From Stentor coeruleus (lineage: Eukaryota; Ciliophora; Heterotrichea; Heterotrichida; Stentoridae): a stretch of 64,000 nucleotides of DNA. The translations under genes were made by a program, and so were the position numbers. Numbering within the stretch: position 1 is the stretch's first letter; every line of letters begins with the position of its first letter. A model generated the notes under the pieces. That model was not told the DNA's origin, made no database searches, and saw only the letters and a program-made list of their open reading frames with translations. The stretch spans positions 1-64,000 of the forward strand of contig MPUH01000240.1 of the NCBI GenBank assembly GCA_001970955.1, given 5' to 3'. Shown piece after piece: positions 18,496-27,748 of this stretch.

Positions 18496-20823
18496 ATGAA
18501 TATTTATGAAAATTGTTGCAAGTGTTTTGTTCAAGCGATTTATTACGAATTGATAATCCCCGGAAGATGTAAAAAACACCTTTACTGTAAAAATTGCTAT
18601 AAGGATATCCCAAGGTGTGATTCAGAAAAATCTATTGAATGCCCCGACTGTAGACAATTTTTTTTTCCAGCTGCATCAGAATATTCTAATATATGCAGCC
18701 ACTGCAATAATACAAGGGAAATAAATGCTAAAATTTGCCTATGTCATCAAATGTGCAATGAATGCATTTTAAATCTAGCTGGAAAAAAAATAAGATCATG
18801 CTATTGGTGTCTTTTTCAATGGGAAAATACTTGCTGTAATTGCTTTTGGTATATTCCTTTTAATGTACTAGCTTGTCCTTGGCATATTCATCATAGATAT
18901 TGTGAAGGTTGCTTATTGATAAATAAGAAAGTTTGTAAAATCTGTATAAAAGATGAAATTCAGCCAGGTAATAAGCAGTGCACCATATGCCACAAAAAAG
19001 ATAATAGCTACATAAAGAATGAATGCAAAAAGCATTTTATTTGCAAAATATGCTTTATTGTCTTGCTGGATCCAGACTATTCAAATTTTTATGATAAAAT
19101 CATTAGATGCAAAGACTGCGACATTGCAATATATCATAAGAAGTCTAAGAGTTTTTGTGCGCTTTGCCTAAATAAAGAAAAAAAATTGCTTAAAATTCTT
19201 GCATGTCCTAAGAATCATAATTTTTGCAAAAAATGTTTTGCAAATAAGAAAGATAAAGCCAAGTTTTTTAGTTGCCAATATTGCTATAATTACTTTTATC
19301 CTAAAAACGAGGATAGACTTTGTTTATTATGCACCAACTCAAGAGAGAGTTGCATAGAAACTATTTGTGATAGACACAATATTTGCTCATTATGCTTCAA
19401 TTATATTTTCATAAGCAATCCCAAACTATATGCTGATTCAATTTACTGCAAGCAATGCTCTCAAAGCATAAAACTAAAATTAAAAAAAACCCCTAAAACC
19501 TTCAAAGTCAGTAAACATAAAATTAACTCTATCAATCCACTTGAAGTTAATCAAATAATGAAAAGTGAATATTCATGCATTTTTTGCAATGCTATATATC
19601 GTAAATCTATAGATAAATGCAATATTCATCATGTTTGTCCAAAATGCAGTAAAAGTAAAATTGATATAATCAGAAATTTAAATTGTCCTCAGTGCTCAAA
19701 AGCAACTATTCCTAGCTGTAACAGCTGCAAGACAAAATATAATAATCATGATTTTATATATGAAAATTTGGCATGCATCTATTCGCACAACTATTGTAAA
19801 AATTGCTTAATAATTCCTGAAAAATATGCGCTTCACGATATTTGCAAATATTGTCTAATTATGTATGAAAATGCTAGCCTGGAGAAATGTTTACTATGCA
19901 AAGCCCAAATGAATATAAATTATAAAGGTTATCTTTGTGAGAATCATTCTTTATGCAAAAAATGTTTTGAAATTTTGAACAATGACAACAAATTTGTGTA
20001 TGCTTCAGTTTTTCCCTGTCAGACATGTGGAGATAATCTAAAGATCTTAAATTTCTCCTTTGTTCATAACGATTTTAAAAATAATATTGAAAACATTGAG
20101 GAAAATAAAAAATTGCCTCTAGGTATAGAAAATGCAAAAAAAACTAGAAATTTAAGTGATTTTGATCAGTCTGAACCTGAGAAGCCCTTAGACATAAACT
20201 CAAAGATTGACCTTGATAGGAATTCATCGCAAACTGATAGCAACCTACTCAATGAAAAATCAAAATTATCGAGTAATTTATCTATTTCAATTGAAACCAA
20301 AGAAGATGAATCAGAAAATGTTGAGAAAAGCAGCTCACTCACTCAGAGTTATAAAAATTTGGCCTACCTTTTAAATGCTTCAATTAAAAAACTAATAACT
20401 TCTGAGATAGCTAATTCAAGTGCAACTAACGAAACTACTAAAAATCTTGAATGCTGTTGCAATGATGCGCATTATAATATAGAATGTGGTCATTCTTTAT
20501 GCCCATTATGTTTGGAAAATAAGTTTAAAAAAAACTATGAAAAGTTTATTGAAAATATTAGAATTAGAAATTTGAAAGTGTTGAATGAAGAAGCTATGGG
20601 AATAAATTGTCATAAGGAAGATTGCTATTGCAAATTAACTATCCCTTTTTCTGTATTTTATGAGAGTGCAAAAAAAGTTGCGTTGAGTTTTAGCATAGAT
20701 GAAAAATTTGTTAAGCACTATGAACTATATTTTGAAGGGATTAGATATAAGTTTGAAAGTTTTAATTGCTGTGGATATATTACTGGATATTTATTTGAGA
20801 GAAAATGCATGTGGTGCAATTAA
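18496..20823 (+). CDS. RING-array protein 1 (nine RING-like modules)
   Basis: 775-aa Cys-rich protein, first of four tandem paralogues. The N-terminal 500 residues contain nine consecutive modules of the form CxxC-x(8-17)-C-x(1-5)-H-x(2-3)-CxxC-x(8-25)-CxxC. This is the spacing of a C3HC4 RING finger; the first is CCKC...CKKHLYCKNC...CPDC. A Ser/Glu/Asn-rich linker follows (about 540-645). The C-terminal domain has a CGHSLCPLCLENKF unit, INCHKEDC and FYES, and ends with YFEGIRYKF...C..TGY..ERKCMWC, a block shared by all four paralogues. By analogy RING-type fingers bind E2 enzymes, so a ubiquitin-ligase or scaffold role is possible but unproven. I do not recognise the family. Intact and intronless; no signal peptide or membrane segment. 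Confidence 0.85.
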   Translation: MNIYENCCKCFVQAIYYELIIPGRCKKHLYCKNCYKDIPRCDSEKSIECPDCRQFFFPAASEYSNICSHCNNTREINAKICLCHQMCNECILNLAGKKIRSCYWCLFQWENTCCNCFWYIPFNVLACPWHIHHRYCEGCLLINKKVCKICIKDEIQPGNKQCTICHKKDNSYIKNECKKHFICKICFIVLLDPDYSNFYDKIIRCKDCDIAIYHKKSKSFCALCLNKEKKLLKILACPKNHNFCKKCFANKKDKAKFFSCQYCYNYFYPKNEDRLCLLCTNSRESCIETICDRHNICSLCFNYIFISNPKLYADSIYCKQCSQSIKLKLKKTPKTFKVSKHKINSINPLEVNQIMKSEYSCIFCNAIYRKSIDKCNIHHVCPKCSKSKIDIIRNLNCPQCSKATIPSCNSCKTKYNNHDFIYENLACIYSHNYCKNCLIIPEKYALHDICKYCLIMYENASLEKCLLCKAQMNINYKGYLCENHSLCKKCFEILNNDNKFVYASVFPCQTCGDNLKILNFSFVHNDFKNNIENIEENKKLPLGIENAKKTRNLSDFDQSEPEKPLDINSKIDLDRNSSQTDSNLLNEKSKLSSNLSISIETKEDESENVEKSSSLTQSYKNLAYLLNASIKKLITSEIANSSATNETTKNLECCCNDAHYNIECGHSLCPLCLENKFKKNYEKFIENIRIRNLKVLNEEAMGINCHKEDCYCKLTIPFSVFYESAKKVALSFSIDEKFVKHYELYFEGIRYKFESFNCCGYITGYLFERKCMWCN

Positions 20824-21646
20824 CTAAAATTATTAGTTAATAATATAAAGACCTTTAATTTTTGATGGTTTCTTCAATTGTAAGTAAACTTATAACTCTT
20901 GGCATGACCATAATAAAAGTATATGCATTTATACTTTATTTTAATAGGCAAGCAAACAATAAATACTAGAATATGATAAAACTATTAAATATGATGCACA
21001 AATAATATTAATTTCTGTGGCTTGCTTGCAATTTATAGGCAGTTCAATTATTTAATCAGCCAAAATGATTTTAAATATATGATTCAAACAATATCTTACT
21101 CTCCCATTTAATAAATATTGAATCCATGAAATTTTTAGACACTTGTTTTCATTTAATAAATATTGAAATAATAATTATTTTAAATCGCCTAGACTTATAA
21201 TCAATATAGAAGTTGGTTATGATATTTTAGGTTTAATAAAATAATGGGTAGAAAGTCTGTTATTAAATAATATCAAAACTTTTTATTCTTATTAAATTGG
21301 GGGAGCTAGCAATTTAATATGCTAAGAATAATACAACAACTTCAAGGCATGCTTTAAAATCTAAACTTCACAAGGTAAAACAAGGTAGGTTAAAGACTTC
21401 TCAATTAAATTTACCCTCAAAAGAAACTCTAAAGAATCACTGGGAAAAGTCAACGAGCACATTATTAAATATGAGTGGTGTACTATCCTAATCAGCTGAA
21501 AGAAAGAGGTCGTAGGGCTCTCAAACTTAGACTGGACGAGTATACAACCTAACTATCATCTAAAAAACTTAAAACTTAGTAATTCTCAGATTAAAATATC
21601 AAAAACTAGATATGAGTCAGTTATTTTCTATCAGCTTATAATTAAT
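20824..21646. other. 0.82-kb spacer between RING-array paralogues 1 and 2
   Basis: No gene recognised. An 18-nt direct repeat (catttaataaatattgaa) occurs at 21105-21122 and 21150-21167. The part from about 21350 to 21560 is less AT-rich and reads a short protein-like stretch (LKTSQLNLPSKETLKNHWEK) without a start; it may be a remnant. Confidence 0.45.
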
Positions 21647-24112
21647 ATGTGTCAGGCTAGTTGCTCAATCTGCAGCATGGAAGATATTTACTTAAAATTT
21701 AAAGTTCCAGGAAATTGTCAAAGTCATCTTTTTTGCTCTGATTGCTACAAATCAAATCAATTTTTACAAGTAGCTCGCATGCATAATTGTGATAAATGCT
21801 ATAATTTCTTTTATTCAGTACTATACCCGGAAGAAATAGTGTGCAATTATTGCAACAGTAAAAAAAACATACAATTAGCTTGCTCTTCTCATAAAGTGTG
21901 CTACATTTGCTTAATAACTTGGCCGCTTGAAACAATTAAAGGATGCTATAAATGTGTCCAATTATTTAAACATGTATGCATGTCTTGTAAGAAGTTAAGA
22001 AAATTAGTAAAATGCCCTACTCATTTTGCTCACAGATATTGTTTTGATTGTTTTACAAGATTTGGGCGTGATTATAATTCAGTTAAATGTGCAGAGTGCA
22101 AGTTAACCTTTACAAAAACAAAAAATCCATCTTCATGCTTAATTTGTAAAGGGATAGTGACCTATCTTAGTGAAAATCGATGCTTAAAGCATAATTTATG
22201 CTTGCAGTGCAAATGGCTTCTAAATAAACCCGATTTTCAATTTCTATATCCAAAAATAAACTCTTGCTTTAAGTGCCAAGCAAATATTAGATTAGATTTT
22301 GGCAACATATGTCAGAATTGTAGTAGACCTTTGAAAGTTATAAGAAATATTAACTTCAAGCTGACAATGCTAACTTGCAAATTCCAGCATGGATTTTGTG
22401 CTGATTGCTATACTAAGCAAGGCTTAGAAAATAAAATTTCTTGTAAATATTGTGCATTTTTTTTTGAAAAACCTAATAGAATTGTATGCCTATTTTGCAA
22501 AAGAGTTAGGCTAAATGCATTCCAATTTGAATGTGGAGATTGCAGCATTTGTGAATTTTGTATGCATTTTATCAAAGAAAACAACCTAATAAGGTATATT
22601 CAGAGCATATCTTGCCAAGAAGGACAATTTAATCTGTGTAAGTTACTTGAAATTCCACTTGATTTTCTCATTGATGATAAACAACATTTAGAAACTCTTA
22701 GAAAAGGGTTATCTCCATATAATAATACAAGTCAGAAAATATATTGTAAAAAATGCAGAACTTTAATCAACTTCTTTGACTTCTGCGATATTCATCCTTT
22801 TTGCAAAAAATGTTTTAATGATAGTCCTATAGAACAGCATTTTGGGTGCGAAAAATGCAAAATAATATTTCAAGCAGCATGCAAAAAATGTTTCAGTATA
22901 ATTCGAGTTGAAAATGAAAAAATTGAAAATTTAGCTTGCAAAAAAATTCCTAAAGATTTCTATTGTAGTGTTTGCTTTGTTGATATTAAACATTGTATGG
23001 ATTGCTTTTGCTCAAGCTGTTTACTATTATATGAATCGGGTAGCAAAAATATTTGCTACTTATGTAAAAGATATGATAATAGACTTGGGGATTTTTGGTG
23101 CAGCAAACATAAATTATGCTTAAAATGTCAATTCAAATCAGATTATGCATTGCAAATATATAAAAATACTTTAGGATGTGAAGACTGTAAGAAAAATAGC
23201 ATGATGGAAAGTTTTAAGCCAAACTATCAAATTGCAAAATTAAAAAATTCGAACTTTGACAGTGATGAAGATAAAATTCAAGAATCTATAGAAAAAGATC
23301 AATTCAAAAGTGCCTTAATAGAAAGTTCGCAAACTTTTTCAGGTCGTAAACTCACAGTAAAAAATAATTATATTGTTAATGAAGACCCCAAAAACCTATT
23401 AACCGGCATTCATTCAATCAGAAACAATAATTATTTTGCAAAGAATAATAAAGTTGATTCAATCCAAAACAACCTTGAAAAAATAAATTTGAAATATGAA
23501 AGCTCAGTAGATATTGCTGAAAAACCAAACACGGATATTTCAGTTAAAAATCATGGAAATTATCTAGATTTTGCTTTACAAGAAAAAAATTTCACAGATT
23601 CTTCTAATCTGGTAAAAGGTCAAAATGATTTAAGGGGTATTTTAAATCCTATAGAGAAAACTAATGAGAATTTACAAGTAAGAATAAACGAAATAGTGAA
23701 AGTAAATAGTAAAGAGAATGATATATACACGGTTTGCTGTGGACAGAATGTGAAAAAAAACGAATGTGGTCATCCAATTTGCATGCAGTGTTTAGGGAAA
23801 TTGTTTGAAAAGAAATTTAATTATTTTATCTGTCTTATTTTAGAAGAGAATCTTGAAGTTTTAAACAATACTTCATGGGAAATTGGATGCTTTAAAGAAG
23901 AATGCTACCTTAAAGCATGCTTTCCCTTTTCACTATTTCAGGATATTGCAAATAGAATTGTAATTGATAAAAAACTCCATGAAAAAATGTCTACTCATTT
24001 TGATTTGTATTTTGAAGGTATCAAATATTATTTTTACAAATGCACGAATTGCAATTTTTATACCGGAAATAGACTTGGAGAAGGATGCATGTGGTGCTTA
24101 AAGATAAGTTAG
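21647..24112 (+). CDS. RING-array protein 2 (nine RING-like modules)
   Basis: 821-aa paralogue with the same layout as its left neighbour: nine RING-like modules, a long Ser/Asn/Lys-rich linker (about 520-690), and the shared C-terminal zinc domain (CGHPICMQCLGKLF, IGCFKEECYLKACFPF, YFEGIKYYF, ending RLGEGCMWCLKIS). Module 6 is degenerate: its last CxxC is replaced by CQEG and its His position by Asp. The start is aligned with the paralogues (MCQASCSICSM against MFLSKCSSCKG). Sequence identity between paralogues is low outside the Cys/His ligands and the C-terminal block, so the duplication is old. Function unknown; possible E3 ligase or zinc scaffold. Confidence 0.85.
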   Translation: MCQASCSICSMEDIYLKFKVPGNCQSHLFCSDCYKSNQFLQVARMHNCDKCYNFFYSVLYPEEIVCNYCNSKKNIQLACSSHKVCYICLITWPLETIKGCYKCVQLFKHVCMSCKKLRKLVKCPTHFAHRYCFDCFTRFGRDYNSVKCAECKLTFTKTKNPSSCLICKGIVTYLSENRCLKHNLCLQCKWLLNKPDFQFLYPKINSCFKCQANIRLDFGNICQNCSRPLKVIRNINFKLTMLTCKFQHGFCADCYTKQGLENKISCKYCAFFFEKPNRIVCLFCKRVRLNAFQFECGDCSICEFCMHFIKENNLIRYIQSISCQEGQFNLCKLLEIPLDFLIDDKQHLETLRKGLSPYNNTSQKIYCKKCRTLINFFDFCDIHPFCKKCFNDSPIEQHFGCEKCKIIFQAACKKCFSIIRVENEKIENLACKKIPKDFYCSVCFVDIKHCMDCFCSSCLLLYESGSKNICYLCKRYDNRLGDFWCSKHKLCLKCQFKSDYALQIYKNTLGCEDCKKNSMMESFKPNYQIAKLKNSNFDSDEDKIQESIEKDQFKSALIESSQTFSGRKLTVKNNYIVNEDPKNLLTGIHSIRNNNYFAKNNKVDSIQNNLEKINLKYESSVDIAEKPNTDISVKNHGNYLDFALQEKNFTDSSNLVKGQNDLRGILNPIEKTNENLQVRINEIVKVNSKENDIYTVCCGQNVKKNECGHPICMQCLGKLFEKKFNYFICLILEENLEVLNNTSWEIGCFKEECYLKACFPFSLFQDIANRIVIDKKLHEKMSTHFDLYFEGIKYYFYKCTNCNFYTGNRLGEGCMWCLKIS

Positions 24113-24982
24113 GTATAGTTAACTATAATTATTTTTAATTTCAAGTAATTTATTAAAATGTATAACTTCAAAAATAAAGAGTTGTCTGTCAAAATTAGAT
24201 TAGAAAATTATCATAATTTATTTATATAATTGATATTTAAAACAAAATAGACGGATTCATTTATGAAATAATTAAAAAGAATATTTCCAGCAAATATCTA
24301 AGAAGTGCTGTGCATATTGGGTGATAAATAATGAAAAAATTATAAATTATATAGATGAAAAAAGTTAAGTGCATAACCTGAATATATTAAAATAAATATA
24401 TATTATCCATTGCATAAAAGTCAATAAATATTTTATAACACAAGAAAGGTTTAAATATAATCAGTGAATTACCGGAGTATTGCATGATTTATCATTTCTA
24501 TCAGAGCGCAGTTTTGTATGAAATGATAAAATACTTTTTGTGTAATTTTTTATAGTTTAGGCAAATACAAAGGTAAAACAAATCCTCCAAGCAAAATTAT
24601 CTTACGAAGTAGTCTAATAATCTTTGCAAAACTTAAGTTTTAGATTAAATTTTTAAGTTTCCAATTCATGGATATTGTAGAAATCCAAACTAATATTTTA
24701 TAAACACTTCTATATTATAATCATTTGGTTGCTAATCGTAAAATACTCTTAATATGTTTAAAGATAAGTAGTCAAATCTTATTTTGAGTTTAAAAAGCAT
24801 TAAATGTATACTTTTTATTTGATATAATTTATCACAAAATTCATTTCAAAGTCCCAAATTTTCTTTCAAAATTATAAGTGTGATGCTTCTTGCCTCTAAA
24901 TCAGACTACATATTACAAATTTACTTCATATATTCTTTAAAATTCTATAAAAAATAGCAGAAACTCTATAAAAGTTCTTATA
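24113..24982. other. 0.87-kb spacer between RING-array paralogues 2 and 3
   Basis: Very AT-rich, no open frame or repeat of note on either strand. Confidence 0.6.
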
Positions 24983-27295
24983 ATGTTTTTAAGTAAATGT
25001 TCTAGTTGCAAAGGCTTTTTTGAAGAAATAAATTTTCTCTACCCTGGAAAATGCCAAAAGCACAAATTCTGCAAAATTTGCTTTGACGAAAACTCTAAAA
25101 AGCTTAGCCCAGAGCTTGATTGCCTAGACTGCATGGCTTTTTACAATCCTAATTCCAACTCTGAAAGTCAATCAAAATGCTACTATTGCAATACTACAAG
25201 GGCATTCACAGGTACATGCAAGTCTCATATGATGTGTCAAAATTGTTTAAAATTTCCTTGCAGCGAAATGATAAAATTGTGTTATGAATGCTCTAGGACT
25301 TGGGAAAAAATGTGTAGGATTTGCATGAGACTGTTGGATGAATATTTAATATCATGTCCATCACATTTAGAGCATAGTTATTGTAAAGAGTGCTTTAGAG
25401 ATCATATTAGAAATAAAAATTATTACGAATGTGCTCCATGTAAAAAAATGCTTAAAAAAGCTTCTAATCTGCAGTGCTATTTTTGTAAAACACCAAAAAA
25501 TCTGCTTAAATTCCCTTCATGTAAGCATAATATCTGCACACAATGCGCTTATCTCATTGGATTTTTTACACCAGAAGCTAATGCTGAACTACAAAAATGT
25601 TGTTTACCTGAAATCAAACTGCTTTCGCTAACACTCCATTGCCAGCTTTGCTTTGCCCAAGTCGAAGGTATCCCTCATATGCAAATTCTCACATGTCCCT
25701 ACAACCATATCCTCTGCAAAGCTTGCTCAATAGCTCCTCCTTTGAGTTCATCTTTAATTTCTTGCCAATACTGCTATTACTTTTTTACAGAATCAAAATC
25801 AGAATCCTGTATTTTCTGCAAGAAGAATAAAATCGATTCAATAAGTTTAAACTGCTCTTATCACAACATTTGTAGATCATGCTTATTATTCATCCAAGAA
25901 CATGATTTATCATTATACATAAACTATCAAGCTTGTAAAAATTGCAAAACTTGTTCATATAGTCTAACAAATTTATTCCCACCAATTGCCATCACTTTTT
26001 TCAATGAAAATCACTTGGTAAACAATTTCAAAAAAGCTTTGTGTTCATTTTGCAATATAAATACTGATATACCTTCTGAATGCTCAGGGCGTAAATTATG
26101 TGTTAATTGTATAAAATATAAATTCGTTGAAGTACTAAAAATGATTTATTGTGAAAAAATTAGTAGAGTGATAGCTGATGCTTGCAAAAGGTGTTTTAAG
26201 ATAACTGAATTTAAAATTTATAATCCAGCTTGTGATTTTGGGCACTTTTACTGTGAAAAATGCTTTTTTGAATTCAAAAATGACAAGACAATTCATCAAT
26301 GCCAAAAATGCTACTGGCTCTACAAAAAGAAAAATCGACAACAATGCATTTTTTGTAGCAAGCTAAATTCTGAAGGGCTTCAAATGTGTAAAAAACACTA
26401 TATTTGTGGTAAATGTGCTCATTTTATAACTTACAAAACTAATTCGATATACGCCAACATAATAAAATGCAAATTTTGTAAGTTCTCAGAACTTTTTAAT
26501 CACAGAGAAGAAGAAACAAAGCACAAAAAGCAAATAAGCTACGATGATACCAAAAAAGAACTATACGAAGACCATAAGCCAAATCTAACCCAGTACCTAG
26601 AACATGAAGAAACACCTGAAAACAACACAAGCATGATGCCTTTGGAAAAATTATACAACAGCAATTTAGGAAAATACTCAAACCAACCTTTATTTAATAT
26701 TTTAGACTGTTCAAAATATGCATTGCAAAATTACTACGATTCTTCATATACACTTCCAAGTAAAAATAAAAAAAAATATACAAATGAGAGCCCTAAAGAT
26801 GTTATTAAAAGTCAAGCTCTAAAAAGTCAATATGAAGGACATGTTGAAGCACTTATTCCTATGAACGAATTTAAACCGGCTTTGAAAGATAAGAATAAAG
26901 GGAAAATAAAATGTTGTGATGAGTATTGGAAAAAAATGGCTTGTGGACATGCTCGATGTTTAATTTGTTTAAGCAAAAAATTTAAAGAAGACTTTGAGGA
27001 ATTTTTAAATTGCATTTTGAATAGAGAACTGGAGAAGTTGAATAATCAGATTTTAGGAATAAGATGCTATAAGAAGTATTGCTGCAATAATATGTGCTTT
27101 CCGTTTATAAGTTTTGCCCATATTGCTGAAGAAGTTCTTCAAAGTAGGAATATTGATAAAGTTATGTCACAGAACTACGCGATGTATTTTGAGGGAATCA
27201 AGTATCAGTTTATTTATTGTCCGAGATGCAAGTATATCACTGGTTATCATAAACTGTGTGGAAAGTGCATTTGGTGTAGCTTACAGTTGACATAA
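24983..27295 (+). CDS. RING-array protein 3 (nine RING-like modules)
   Basis: 770-aa paralogue. Module 1 starts at residue 6 (CSSC...CQKHKFCKIC...CLDC). Modules run to about residue 510; module 7 has lost the usual His (CSGRKLCVNC) and its final CxxC (IYCEKI). The linker (about 515-650) is rich in Lys, Asn and Tyr, and the C-terminal domain is conserved (CGHARCLICLSKKF, IRCYKKYCCNNMCFPF, YFEGIKYQFIYC, TGY, CIWC). Loss of individual ligands in single modules while the rest are kept suggests that the array has redundancy. Intact, intronless, no targeting signal. Its role is unknown; see the first paralogue for the reasoning. Confidence 0.85.
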   Translation: MFLSKCSSCKGFFEEINFLYPGKCQKHKFCKICFDENSKKLSPELDCLDCMAFYNPNSNSESQSKCYYCNTTRAFTGTCKSHMMCQNCLKFPCSEMIKLCYECSRTWEKMCRICMRLLDEYLISCPSHLEHSYCKECFRDHIRNKNYYECAPCKKMLKKASNLQCYFCKTPKNLLKFPSCKHNICTQCAYLIGFFTPEANAELQKCCLPEIKLLSLTLHCQLCFAQVEGIPHMQILTCPYNHILCKACSIAPPLSSSLISCQYCYYFFTESKSESCIFCKKNKIDSISLNCSYHNICRSCLLFIQEHDLSLYINYQACKNCKTCSYSLTNLFPPIAITFFNENHLVNNFKKALCSFCNINTDIPSECSGRKLCVNCIKYKFVEVLKMIYCEKISRVIADACKRCFKITEFKIYNPACDFGHFYCEKCFFEFKNDKTIHQCQKCYWLYKKKNRQQCIFCSKLNSEGLQMCKKHYICGKCAHFITYKTNSIYANIIKCKFCKFSELFNHREEETKHKKQISYDDTKKELYEDHKPNLTQYLEHEETPENNTSMMPLEKLYNSNLGKYSNQPLFNILDCSKYALQNYYDSSYTLPSKNKKKYTNESPKDVIKSQALKSQYEGHVEALIPMNEFKPALKDKNKGKIKCCDEYWKKMACGHARCLICLSKKFKEDFEEFLNCILNRELEKLNNQILGIRCYKKYCCNNMCFPFISFAHIAEEVLQSRNIDKVMSQNYAMYFEGIKYQFIYCPRCKYITGYHKLCGKCIWCSLQLT

Positions 27296-27748
27296 ATTAA
27301 TCTAAAATTTTAACAATAGTAATCTTTAAAGTCCAGAATCAAAACAAAATAATTAATGATTTGTATGTAGATCTTGCTTTTATATATACTTCGTAGTATA
27401 AATATATAATTTTTTTGAAATATTAATAAGTTAATAAAATATATAAGAGAGTTCTATGATACTATAATAAATTTTTATAATTTTATATGAAGAAAGCTCA
27501 TTTGTCTTAAATGTACTAGAAGGAGATTTTATAATGAACTAATTATCAGTATATACTCTGATTTTTTGGCTTTTTAATTATGATTTGGATTTTAATTTGT
27601 ATGCTTAATTCGTGTATTTGAAGAAAGTTAAAAAGTTTATAAACTAAGCAGATATAATGCCCCTGCAACTTACATTTTGTTCTAAATTTTTGTTTTGATG
27701 TAATCCATAGTAATTTAATTTGCTTTTAAAATTTCGCAGATATGCAGT
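27296..27748. other. 0.45-kb spacer between RING-array paralogues 3 and 4
   Basis: AT-rich, nothing recognised. Confidence 0.6.

Noticed and set aside
18335-18613. 92-codon minus-strand ORF overlapping the first RING-array gene
   Set aside because: Most of it is antisense to the start of an intact Cys-rich gene, and its composition is that of a shadow frame.
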